Assembly (NCBI GenBank): GCA_010024485.1 | Contig: RGGX01000029.1 | Span: forward strand, 1 to 10,690 | DNA from: Actinomycetota bacterium | GTDB taxonomy: Bacteria > Actinomycetota > Acidimicrobiia > Acidimicrobiales > Ilumatobacteraceae | DNA length: 10,690 bases | Direction of reading: 5' to 3' | In this document: one piece after another, positions 1 to 6,208 of the stretch | Layout of the letters: every line of letters begins with the position of its first letter | Numbering within the stretch: the first letter of the stretch is position 1 | Translations under genes and position numbers: made by a program | The notes under the pieces: model-generated | What the model saw: only the letters and a program-made list of their open reading frames with translations | Database searches by the model: none | Told to the model about the DNA's origin: nothing

Positions 1-1
1 C

Positions 2-82
2 GAGTTCTACGGTGTTCGCGTGACCGTCCACCGCGACCCCGACGGCACCGTCGTCGTCATCCCGCGTCGCGAACACCTGTGA
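2..82 (+). CDS. C-terminal end of an unidentified protein (5' truncated)
   Basis: An open frame enters from the left edge and ends at TGA 80-82. It encodes 26 residues, beginning EFYGVRVTV and ending IPRREHL. The GTG start of the next gene (79-81) overlaps this stop as GTGA, the arrangement seen at most junctions in this window, so the frame is very probably the tail of a real gene co-transcribed with the MDMPI-family gene. The visible tail is a short beta-rich, Val- and Arg-containing segment. It is too short for me to name a family, and no motif is visible. Confidence 0.6.
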   Translation, partial: EFYGVRVTVHRDPDGTVVVIPRREHL

Positions 83-720
83 CCGTTCCCGCCTCCATCG
101 TCCGCGACACCGGCGGATGCCGCGAATCGCACGCGAACCTCATCGCCACCCTCACCGGCCTCGACAACCTCGACCCCACCCGGCCGAGCCGCCTGCCCGG
201 CTGGAGCGTCGGCCACGTGCTCACCCACCTCGCCCGCAACGCCGACAGCCACGTCGACATGCTCGACGGACGCCCGCAATATCCGAGCGTCGAGCAGCGC
301 AACACCGACATCGACACCGGAGCCGACCGCGACGCCGACACCCTCATCGCCGACGTCACGACCAGCATCACCCGGCTCGAAGCCGCATGGGAGGCCGTCA
401 CCGACTGGGACCTCACCGCCACCACGCTGTCCGGCACCCGCCCGGGCGTCAGCCTGCCGCTGCTGAGATGGCGCGAGGTCGAGGTGCACCGCGTCGACCT
501 CGGCCTCGGCGACGACCTCGACAGCGACCTCGCCGGCATGAACCGGGCCTATGTGCGCATCGATCTCCACCACCTCGAGATGATGTGGCGGGCCCGACGC
601 CCGATGGGGCTCACCCCGCTGCCCGCCGTCGTGCTCGCCGAACCCCCGCACCGCCGCCTCGGCTGGTTCATGGGCCGCATCGACATCGACGGGGTCGGTC
701 CCGCCGGCATGATCTCCTGA
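79..720 (+). CDS. Maleylpyruvate isomerase family (MDMPI/DinB-like) mycothiol-dependent protein
   Basis: A 213-residue protein with the MDMPI N-terminal four-helix DinB-like fold. Visible hallmarks are LPGWSVGHVLTHLARN (39-54), which carries the candidate metal-ligand His (His50, or His46), and LRWREVEVHRVDLGLG (129-144), where Glu133 and His137 stand four residues apart, as in the Glu/His metal pair of the Corynebacterium MDMPI. Members use mycothiol to isomerise or transfer, and many have unknown substrates. The start is GTG at 79, overlapping the upstream stop by 4 bp, so translation is probably coupled. The protein is slightly shorter than classical MDMPI (about 240 residues), and the C-terminal part after about 150 looks like a short version of the family's second domain. 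No ring-cleavage genes lie nearby in the window, so a role in gentisate breakdown is not supported. The family assignment is firm; the substrate is unknown. Confidence 0.88.
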   Translation: MTVPASIVRDTGGCRESHANLIATLTGLDNLDPTRPSRLPGWSVGHVLTHLARNADSHVDMLDGRPQYPSVEQRNTDIDTGADRDADTLIADVTTSITRLEAAWEAVTDWDLTATTLSGTRPGVSLPLLRWREVEVHRVDLGLGDDLDSDLAGMNRAYVRIDLHHLEMMWRARRPMGLTPLPAVVLAEPPHRRLGWFMGRIDIDGVGPAGMIS

Positions 721-730
721 TCACCGGCCC

Positions 731-745
731 GACGGGTCATCCGTC
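731..745 (+). terminator. Short hairpin after the plus-strand gene, weak terminator candidate
   Basis: GACGG (731-735) and CCGTC (741-745) form a 5-bp stem with the 5-nt loop GTCAT, beginning 10 bp after the stop at 718-720. No T run follows, so it does not meet the classical intrinsic terminator pattern. Its position, between convergent genes, is the only other support. Confidence 0.25.
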
Positions 746-754
746 CCGATGCCG

Positions 755-766
755 TAGGTTTCTCCT
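755..766 (+). promoter_or_regulatory. Candidate -10 element (TAGGTT) 6 bp before an ATG
   Basis: TAGGTT at 755-760 fits TANNNT and is followed after 6 bp (TCTCCT) by ATG 767. This is the same geometry as the stronger -10/ATG pairs at 7943 and 9775. No convincing -35 is present. The block also forms a small inverted repeat (TAGG, 5 nt, CCTA). It could drive a leaderless short ORF or be coincidence. Confidence 0.3.
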
Positions 767-928
767 ATGCGACAGAGCGCAAGAGTTCTCGCCGTCGCCT
801 CCCTCATCGCCGAGTGGGCATCCGGAGCCGTGACCCCCGGCAGATCAAATGATGCGAATCACATCGTGATGGGGGAGACCGGTCGACAGATCGACATAGC
901 CCTCACCGAACACCTCGAAGCCTCGTGA
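767..928 (+). CDS. Possible short leaderless ORF, 53 residues, antisense to the GNAT 3' end
   Basis: ATG 767 opens a 53-codon frame closing at TGA 926-928. It begins MRQSARVLAVASLIAEWASG, a stretch that looks like a plausible amphipathic or hydrophobic N-terminus, and then runs antisense into the last 84 bp of the GNAT coding region. It has a TANNNT element exactly 6 bp upstream. Against it, roughly half of the frame overlaps a confident gene on the other strand, it resembles no family I recognise, and GC-rich DNA gives many spurious frames. It may also be the remnant of a longer gene truncated at this convergent junction. Confidence 0.2.
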   Translation: MRQSARVLAVASLIAEWASGAVTPGRSNDANHIVMGETGRQIDIALTEHLEAS

Positions 929-1276
929 GGCGTAGAAGTCGAGCGCCGTGTCGCGGGCACGAGCCCACACCAGACCAGCCCCGCCGGAGCGCATCCGCTC
1001 GAGGCCGGCCGAGAGCAGCGTCGATCCGAGGCCGGTTCCCGCCAACGACGGCTCCACCGCCATACCCCGCAACTGGCGTCCGACGACACCCGGTCGATCC
1101 GGATGACGCCGATCGAACCAACTCGACACCGCCACCACATCGCTGTCGACGATCACGCCGAGATGCACCGCCGACTCGTCGCCGTCGAAGTCGGCCGAGG
1201 TCGTGACCGTGCCGACACGCAGCACCCGACGGCGAAGGTCATGCGTGTCGGCGGCTGAGAGCTCAACGACCCTCAC
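845..1276 (-). CDS. GNAT-family N-acetyltransferase, last gene of the thiamine operon
   Basis: A 143-residue single-domain GNAT protein that transfers an acetyl group from acetyl-CoA to an amine or similar acceptor. Motif A is seen as RQLRGMAVEPSLAGTGLG (67-84), in which AGTGLG is the pyrophosphate-binding Q/RxxGxG/A loop with the first residue changed. Motif B is DTALDFYASRGFEVFGEGY (109-127) with the general-acid Tyr at 115. The ending LPHHDVIRII resembles the small ElaA/YjcF-like subgroup. The start is GTG 1276, overlapping the thiQ stop as GTGA, so it is translated as part of the thiamine operon and falls under the same riboswitch. The acceptor cannot be read from sequence. A thiamine-related substrate is suggested only by position. 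Confidence 0.87.
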   Translation of the reverse strand: MRVVELSAADTHDLRRRVLRVGTVTTSADFDGDESAVHLGVIVDSDVVAVSSWFDRRHPDRPGVVGRQLRGMAVEPSLAGTGLGSTLLSAGLERMRSGGAGLVWARARDTALDFYASRGFEVFGEGYVDLSTGLPHHDVIRII

Positions 1277-1911
1277 GCGCGCGCCCCCAGATCGAGCAAC
1301 GACACCGAACGATCCGCCACAAGTTCCGCCTCGGCGCGGTCATGGGTGACCCACAGCGTCGTTGTGCCCGAGGCCCGCAACACCGAACGCACCTCCACCG
1401 CGAGTCGATCATGCAGATCCGCGTCGAGGCCGGTGAGGGGCTCATCGGCGAGCAGCACCGTCGGCCGCGGAGCGAGCGAGCGGGCCAAGGCCACCCGCTT
1501 CGCCTCACCACCGGACAACGTCGACACGTCACGACCACCGAAGCCGTCGAGGCCGACCGCTGACAGCACCTCAGAGACGCGGGAGTCGCGCTCACCGCGC
1601 TCCACACCAGCCATCTCAAGGCCGAACGAGACGTTGCCCGCCACATCGCGATGAGGGAACAACTGCTCGTCCTGGAAGACCATGCCGACCGAACGACGAT
1701 GGGTCGGCACCGCTGTCACATCGACTCCATCGACCAGCACCCGACCCGAGTCGACATCGACCAGACCAGCCACCGCCCGCAACAACGTCGACTTGCCCGA
1801 CCCCGACGGACCGAACACCGCCACCACCTCACCGGCCGCCACCGACAACGACACAGCGTCGAGGACCCGTTCGCCACCGAGGGACACCGACACCGAATCG
1901 ACCGTCAGCAT
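1273..1911 (-). CDS. thiQ: Thiamine ABC transporter ATP-binding protein
   Basis: A 212-residue ABC ATPase that energises thiamine import with ThiP. With ATG 1911 as residue 1, the Walker A GPSGSGKST is at 34-42, the Q-loop Gln at 80 (VFQDEQLFPH), the signature LSGGEAKR at 132-139, Walker B VLLADE at 152-157, the D-loop GLDA next to it, and the switch His at 190 (WVTHD). The length matches ThiQ (about 210-235) and lacks the extra regulatory domain of sugar or molybdate importers. ATG 1911 is preferred over the adjacent TTG at 1914. It gives a TGATG stop/start junction with thiP and puts a GGGG Shine-Dalgarno-like run 5 nt upstream. The substrate follows from thiB, thiP, thiN and the TPP riboswitch in the same operon, not from the ATPase itself. 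Confidence 0.93.
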   Translation of the reverse strand: MLTVDSVSVSLGGERVLDAVSLSVAAGEVVAVFGPSGSGKSTLLRAVAGLVDVDSGRVLVDGVDVTAVPTHRRSVGMVFQDEQLFPHRDVAGNVSFGLEMAGVERGERDSRVSEVLSAVGLDGFGGRDVSTLSGGEAKRVALARSLAPRPTVLLADEPLTGLDADLHDRLAVEVRSVLRASGTTTLWVTHDRAEAELVADRSVSLLDLGARA

Positions 1912-3497
1912 CAACGCCCCACCCGATCGTCACGCCACCGGTCGATGAGCACCACGATCAGCATCGTGGCAGCCGCCAACACCACCGCGAGCGCATGACC
2001 CTGCGCGCGGAACGACCCACCGGTGCGAGCCAACATCCGCTCGATCACCACCGGCAAGGTCTCCGAACCCGACCGCGACAACAGACTCGTGGCCCCGAAC
2101 TCACCGAGCGACACCGCCGCCGCCAACCCGGCGCCCTCCGCGAGCGGCCTGCGCAACGCCGCCCCCACCGTCACCCACCAGGCCCGCACCGGCGACGCCC
2201 CGAGCGTCGCCGCCGCCGCCCGAAGATCAACCGGCACCGACCGGACCGCCGCCACCGCTGGGCGCACCACGAACGGCGCCGCCACCACCGCATGACCGAG
2301 CGGCACCATCCACCACGACGCCCGCCAGTCGAACACCCCCGAATCGAAGGTGATCAACAGGCCGAGGCCGACCGTCACCGCCGACACCCCGAGCGGCAAC
2401 GCGAGACCCGCATCCAGCCAGGCCCCCGAACGACCCGTCACCGAGATCACCGCCACGGCCAGACCACCGAGGACGACCGCAAGCACCGTCGCCACCACCG
2501 CCGACACCAGCGAGGCCGACAGCGCGCCGAGTGGATCGAGACCGAGCCGCAGCCCGGGTCGGATCTCATCGGACCCGAACGCCCGCCACCCGGAGAGCGA
2601 GAACCCCCCACCGGAACGGAACGACCCCCACACCAACGCCACCAACGGGGCCGACACCAGCGCCGCCACAACAACCACCGGCGCCAACGACCACGGGCCC
2701 GGAACCGGCGACAACACCGAGCGACCACGCAGACCACGACTCCGCTGCATCCGCGAGGTCACCACCAACACCGCGGCCAACACCACCACCTGCAACACGC
2801 TCAACACGGCGGCCCCCGAGACATCACCGAGACGGATCGCCCGACGCCACACCTCCACCTCGATCGTCGACGACGACAGATCACCGAGGACCCGCACCAC
2901 CCCGAAGGAGGTGAACGAGAACAAAAACACCACCGCGGCCGCCGACCACAACGCCGGAGCCACCAACGGCAACGTCACCCGCCGTGCCACCTGCATCCGC
3001 GAGGCACCCAAGGTGCGGGCCGCCTCCTCCAGGCCGACCGGCACCGGCGCCGCCGCGACGGTGCGCACCACCACCGCCAGGTTGAAGACCACATGGGCGA
3101 CGATGACCGCCGACGCCCCCCGAGCCCACTCGCCCGGCAACACCACCTGCACCCCAGCGGCCAAGACCACCGTCGGCAGGACGAACACCGCGGTCAAGCC
3201 GCCGATGAAGGCGGCGCGTCCCCGGAACCGGTGACGGGCCACCACCATCGCCGGCCACACCCCGACCACCACCGTCACCGCGGTCGACACCACCGCCTGC
3301 CACAGCGAGAACCACACCACCTCCCAGACGCGCTGGTCACCGAGCACACCCGACAACGCCCCGGCGTCGAGCGTCGAGACCACGAGATTCACCGCCGGCA
3401 CGACGACGAGGACCACCACCGCGAGCGATGGTGGGACGGCGGCTGCTGCCACCGCCCAACGGGGAAGTCGGTTCAGCGACCGACCACGTTTGCCCAA
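1911..3497 (-). CDS. thiP: Thiamine ABC transporter permease, fused two-domain type
   Basis: A protein of about 528 residues with two binding-protein-dependent permease domains in one chain, the usual ThiP/FbpB architecture (about 12 hydrophobic segments). Each half carries an EAA loop that contacts ThiQ: EEAARTLGASRMQVARRV in the first half, and RAAAATLGASPVRAWWVT followed by the conserved SLGEFGAT in the second. The start is uncertain. TTG 3497 overlaps thiB by 25 bp with GGAG only 2 nt upstream. CTG 3476 would give a CTGA 4-bp overlap with the thiB stop, mirroring the NTGA junctions of the operon. GTG 3452 would remove the basic residues before the first helix. The 3' end overlaps thiQ at TGATG. 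The thiamine assignment rests on the operon; the fold itself is also used for iron importers. Confidence 0.92.
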   Translation of the reverse strand: MGKRGRSLNRLPRWAVAAAAVPPSLAVVVLVVVPAVNLVVSTLDAGALSGVLGDQRVWEVVWFSLWQAVVSTAVTVVVGVWPAMVVARHRFRGRAAFIGGLTAVFVLPTVVLAAGVQVVLPGEWARGASAVIVAHVVFNLAVVVRTVAAAPVPVGLEEAARTLGASRMQVARRVTLPLVAPALWSAAAVVFLFSFTSFGVVRVLGDLSSSTIEVEVWRRAIRLGDVSGAAVLSVLQVVVLAAVLVVTSRMQRSRGLRGRSVLSPVPGPWSLAPVVVVAALVSAPLVALVWGSFRSGGGFSLSGWRAFGSDEIRPGLRLGLDPLGALSASLVSAVVATVLAVVLGGLAVAVISVTGRSGAWLDAGLALPLGVSAVTVGLGLLITFDSGVFDWRASWWMVPLGHAVVAAPFVVRPAVAAVRSVPVDLRAAAATLGASPVRAWWVTVGAALRRPLAEGAGLAAAVSLGEFGATSLLSRSGSETLPVVIERMLARTGGSFRAQGHALAVVLAAATMLIVVLIDRWRDDRVGR

Positions 3498-4507
3498 CGC
3501 TCCAGCCAGTCGGCCCGCGAGGCGTCGACCACCACCGGATCAGCCACCACCGGAGCATCGGGCACCACCGCGAACTCGGTGAACACCGGATCGAGCTCGA
3601 CCGAGGGATCCACCGGGAACACGTAGAGATCATTCGCCACATGACGCTGGAAGTCGGCGCTGGCCAAGAAGTCGACCAGAGCGCGCGCCGCGTCGGGGCG
3701 CTCGGTTCCGCGCAGCACCCCGGCGAACTCGACCTGACGGGTGCAGGTGCCCTCGGCCACCCCCGTCGGCGGCGTGTCGCGCTCCGGATCGAAGAGCACC
3801 TCATAGGGCGGCGACGAGCCATAGGAGACGACCAGAGGGCGATCACCACCGGCGCGGGTGAACGCCCCGTAGTAGGCCTCCTCCCAATCGTCGGTCACCA
3901 GCACGTCGTTGGCGAGCAACGACTCCCAATAGGCCGGCCACTCATCACCGAAGGTCACCACCGTGCCGATCAGGAACGCGAGCCCCGGCGACGACGACCC
4001 CGGATCCTGCACGGCGAGCAGACCCCGATAGGCGGGATCAGCGAGATCAGCGAAATCCACCGGGGGAGCGACACCCGCGGCCGCGAGCGCGTCGATGTCG
4101 TAGTTGACGCACACATCGCCGAAATCGACCGGGGTGACGAGATCGTCGGGCACCAGCGCCATGAGCGCCGGGTCGATCGCCTCGGCCGCGGGGGAGCGGT
4201 GCGCCTCGAACACCTCGGCCTCCACCGCTCGCGACAGGAACGTGTTGTCGACCCCCCACATGACATCACCCTCGGGGTTGCCGGCCGTCAACGCGGCCTT
4301 GGCGATCATCGTGCCGGTGTCACCGGCCACCACGATCTCAACCTCGATGCCGGTGTCGGCCGTGAACGCCGCCAACGCCTCGTTCGCGCCCGTCCCCTCC
4401 ACCGGGAACGACGAATAGGTCACCAGACGCACCGGGCCCTCAGCATCAGCACCCGAGCAGGCCGCGAGCAGCGAGACCGCGGCGAGTACGATCGCGAGCC
4501 GCCTCAC
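3473..4507 (-). CDS. thiB: Thiamine-binding lipoprotein of the ABC importer
   Basis: A 344-residue extracytoplasmic binding protein. It has a short basic N-terminus, a hydrophobic stretch and a lipobox LLAAC with the acylated Cys at 17, so it is membrane-anchored. The mature part follows the ThiB/TbpA pattern: a first beta strand VRLVTYSSF, GVDNTFLSRA (TbpA: GLDNNLL), VDFGDVCVNYD in the region of TbpA's tyrosine-rich binding segment, and a stretch running from DDWEEAYYGAF to PLVVSYGSSPPYE that matches the family's W-x-x-x-Y...LVLSYTTSPAYH region. Two Cys in the mature domain (in DVCVNYD and GTCTRQ) could form a disulfide. Start GTG 4507 overlaps the thiN stop as GTGA. Iron-binding relatives share the fold, but the TPP riboswitch and thiN upstream argue for thiamine, TMP or TPP as ligand. 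Confidence 0.92.
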   Translation of the reverse strand: MRRLAIVLAAVSLLAACSGADAEGPVRLVTYSSFPVEGTGANEALAAFTADTGIEVEIVVAGDTGTMIAKAALTAGNPEGDVMWGVDNTFLSRAVEAEVFEAHRSPAAEAIDPALMALVPDDLVTPVDFGDVCVNYDIDALAAAGVAPPVDFADLADPAYRGLLAVQDPGSSSPGLAFLIGTVVTFGDEWPAYWESLLANDVLVTDDWEEAYYGAFTRAGGDRPLVVSYGSSPPYEVLFDPERDTPPTGVAEGTCTRQVEFAGVLRGTERPDAARALVDFLASADFQRHVANDLYVFPVDPSVELDPVFTEFAVVPDAPVVADPVVVDASRADWLERWANVVGR

Positions 4508-5199
4508 GACCCCACCTGCCAGAACAACGAGACCACCCCGGTCGACACCGACACCTCGACGATCTCATCGAGAGCGACATTGCTGACACCGAGTCCCGAC
4601 ATCGCCTCGAGATCGGCCCGCTCGAGCGGCCACCGCGTGCCCAAGAGCGACACCCCGGCGCAGGGGCCGTGTACAGCGAGCAGCGACACCGTCGACCCCG
4701 GGGTGACCGCCACCCGGGCGCGACCCGGACCCTGCACCACCCGCACTCGCTGACGACCCCACCAGGCCTCGAGCACCGGGACGCTGGTGAGGGCCACCTC
4801 GCCGAGCGCCCCGATCGCCGCCAGCGTGTGATCGATCCGATCGCCCCCACCGGACATCAAAACGATCCGCGACGGATCGAGACCGACCGCGTGACGCAAC
4901 GCCAACTCGGTGTCGGTGGCGTCCTTGTCAACCGGGTGACGCTCGATCGCCGAGTTGCCCTCGGCCCAGGCGAGACCCTCCGCCGAGACCGAATCGAGAT
5001 CGCCGATCAGCACCGTCGGGGTGAGCCCCGCCGACCGCGCGTGATCGAGACCCGAATCCGCCGCCATGATCACCGCGTCGTCGGGCACCGCGGCCACCGC
5101 ATCGGGATGGAGCGCGTCACCGCCGATCACCAGCACCACCGTCGGCCCACCGACCGGGTCGACCGCGGGGAATGCCGTCCCCTCCAACAGATCACTCAT
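4504..5199 (-). CDS. thiN: Thiamine pyrophosphokinase
   Basis: A 231-residue cytoplasmic enzyme that makes TPP from thiamine and ATP, the last step of salvage. Family motifs are visible: AADSG (46-50), IGDLDS (65-70), KDATDTELAL (92-101) and GGGDRIDHTLA (117-127), which supply the ATP/Mg acidic residues. The C-terminal beta-sandwich ends with a GLGVSN variant of the usual SRGTSN-type turn. Of two in-frame ATGs, 5199 is preferred over 5205. The purine-rich GGAGGGAG lies 6 nt before 5199 but directly abuts 5205. It is the first gene after the TPP riboswitch and overlaps thiB by 4 bp (GTGA). Placing the kinase ahead of the importer fits salvage of external thiamine with product feedback. No de novo thi gene is seen in the window. 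Confidence 0.95.
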   Translation of the reverse strand: MSDLLEGTAFPAVDPVGGPTVVLVIGGDALHPDAVAAVPDDAVIMAADSGLDHARSAGLTPTVLIGDLDSVSAEGLAWAEGNSAIERHPVDKDATDTELALRHAVGLDPSRIVLMSGGGDRIDHTLAAIGALGEVALTSVPVLEAWWGRQRVRVVQGPGRARVAVTPGSTVSLLAVHGPCAGVSLLGTRWPLERADLEAMSGLGVSNVALDEIVEVSVSTGVVSLFWQVGS

Positions 5200-5205
5200 C
5201 CTCAT

Positions 5206-5285
5206 CTCCCTCCGCCGGCATTACCCGGATCAGGTCGTGGGTCGGTGGAAACCACCCTCTCAGCCCGCTCGGCGAGCTCCCCAGT
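5206..5285 (-). promoter_or_regulatory. TPP riboswitch (THI element) controlling the thiN-thiBPQ-GNAT operon
   Basis: Read on the minus strand, the leader has the THI-box blocks in order. GGGGAGC starts at 5282, CTGAGA is at 5263-5258 and ACCTGAT at 5235-5229. Then come CCGG (5228-5225), GTAATG, CCGG (5218-5215), CG and AGGGA. In E. coli thiM the corresponding helix is CUGG/CCAG; here both strands have changed to CCGG/CCGG, a compensatory change that supports the fold. The variable arm is GGTGG-TTT-CCACC (5256-5244). The final GGAGGGAG (5213-5206) is both the conserved 3' strand and the Shine-Dalgarno of thiN, so ligand binding should hide the ribosome site directly. No separate terminator hairpin fits between aptamer and ATG, so control is inferred to be translational. 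Confidence 0.96.
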
Positions 5286-5319
5286 TCAGTTGTGACACGT
5301 CGCCGAAGCAACAGCGGTG

Positions 5320-5325
5320 AACTTA
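5320..5325 (-). promoter_or_regulatory. Candidate -10 (TAAGTT) for the thiamine operon
   Basis: TAAGTT on the minus strand (5325-5320) fits TANNNT and lies 5 bp past the surE stop. It would start transcription about 30 nt before the riboswitch GGGG block, a sensible leader length. No good -35 is visible at 16-18 bp. Read-through from surE is the alternative. Confidence 0.35.
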
Positions 5326-5330
5326 CCCGC

Positions 5331-6158
5331 TCAGCCCCCGACGAACGAGGCGAGCGCCGCCTCGGCGCCACCGAGGTCGTCGCGATCGAGCGCGGTCAAA
5401 CGGCTGATGTACGACACCGAGACGAACCCGGCCTCCACCGCGCCACCATCGGAGTCCGGCGGCAACTCCGCCGCCTCGCCGTAGTCGAACGCCACCTTGA
5501 ACGACCCCTCCTGACCCTCGATCGGATCGAGGGTCGCCGAGGACATCCCACGGATCGGCTTCGCGTCGATCGAGGTGCGCCGCCACCCGAGCAGATCGGC
5601 CGTCGCCACATTCGGCACGTTGATGTTCGCCACCACCGGCTCGGCGGGAAGGCCATCGGCGATGAGACCACCCACATAGGCCGACGCCACCTCGGCCGCC
5701 GTATCCCACTGCTGGCCGATGAGCATCTCATCCCAAGCCTGGCCCTCGACCCCCCAACCGGTGACCGCCTGCGAGACCGCGACGCCGTTCCACCCGCCGT
5801 TGCGGGCGGTCAGACAGGCGCCGACCGTGCCCGAGTGATACACCGATCGGCCGACGTTCGCCCCCGGGTTGATACCCGACACGACGAGATCGAACGGGCC
5901 GCCGAACGCGCCCAGTCGGGCGAAGAACACGCACAGCGCTGGAGGGCCCGACACCGCCCACGACTCATCAATCCCGTCGACGGTCGACCGATGCACCTCG
6001 GGCTGCATGAGATGGATCGCGCCGACCGCCGCGCCCGCCCCGGAGAACTCGCGGTCGGGGGCCACCACCACCACATCGCCGTGAGCGGTCATCGCCCGAG
6101 CGAGCAGGTGGAGACCCACCGAGGAGATGCCGTCATCGTTGGTCACCAGGATGCGCAC
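5331..6158 (-). CDS. surE: 5'/3'-nucleotidase SurE
   Basis: A 275-residue metal-dependent nucleoside-monophosphate phosphatase, linked in other bacteria to nucleotide recycling and stationary-phase survival. The canonical active-site set is in place: tandem Asp8-Asp9 in MRILVTNDDG, Ser39 in APDREFSGAGAA, and Asn97 in VSGINPGANVG followed by SVYHSGTVGAC. The length is typical (about 250-275). Start GTG 6158 gives the invariant MRILVTNDDGI N-terminus, with AAGGG just upstream. It follows eamA by 45 bp and precedes the riboswitch leader by about 45 bp. It may share transcription with either neighbour, but nothing links its function to thiamine beyond position. Confidence 0.95.
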   Translation of the reverse strand: MRILVTNDDGISSVGLHLLARAMTAHGDVVVVAPDREFSGAGAAVGAIHLMQPEVHRSTVDGIDESWAVSGPPALCVFFARLGAFGGPFDLVVSGINPGANVGRSVYHSGTVGACLTARNGGWNGVAVSQAVTGWGVEGQAWDEMLIGQQWDTAAEVASAYVGGLIADGLPAEPVVANINVPNVATADLLGWRRTSIDAKPIRGMSSATLDPIEGQEGSFKVAFDYGEAAELPPDSDGGAVEAGFVSVSYISRLTALDRDDLGGAEAALASFVGG

Positions 6159-6179
6159 CCACCCTTACTACCGGACGCG

Positions 6180-6208
6180 GGTGAACCCCGGGTAAATTCG
6201 GCTTCACC
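6180..6208 (-). terminator. Imperfect hairpin at the eamA stop
   Basis: On the minus strand, GGTGAAGCC (6208-6200) pairs with GGGTTCACC (6188-6180) in 8 of 9 positions around an 11-nt loop. The eamA TGA (6206-6204) lies inside the left arm. There is no T run, so it may be a weak or factor-assisted terminator or an RNA-end stabiliser between eamA and surE. Confidence 0.35.

Noticed and set aside
117..833. Overlapping plus-strand frame of 238 codons across the first MDMPI gene
   Set aside because: Arg/His/Pro-rich translation in an alternative frame of a gene with clear MDMPI motifs.
858..870. Small inverted repeat ATCAC-ATC-GTGAT near the GNAT stop
   Set aside because: It lies inside the GNAT coding region, is only 5 bp per arm and has no T run; it is explained by coding sequence.
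1995..3626. Plus-strand open frame of 543 codons opposite thiP
   Set aside because: Extremely Arg/His/Gln-rich with no hydrophobic core, antisense to a clear two-domain permease; a composition artefact.
3428..4753. Plus-strand open frame of 441 codons opposite thiB
   Set aside because: No recognisable motif, and the minus strand encodes a lipobox-bearing ThiB homologue along the same stretch.
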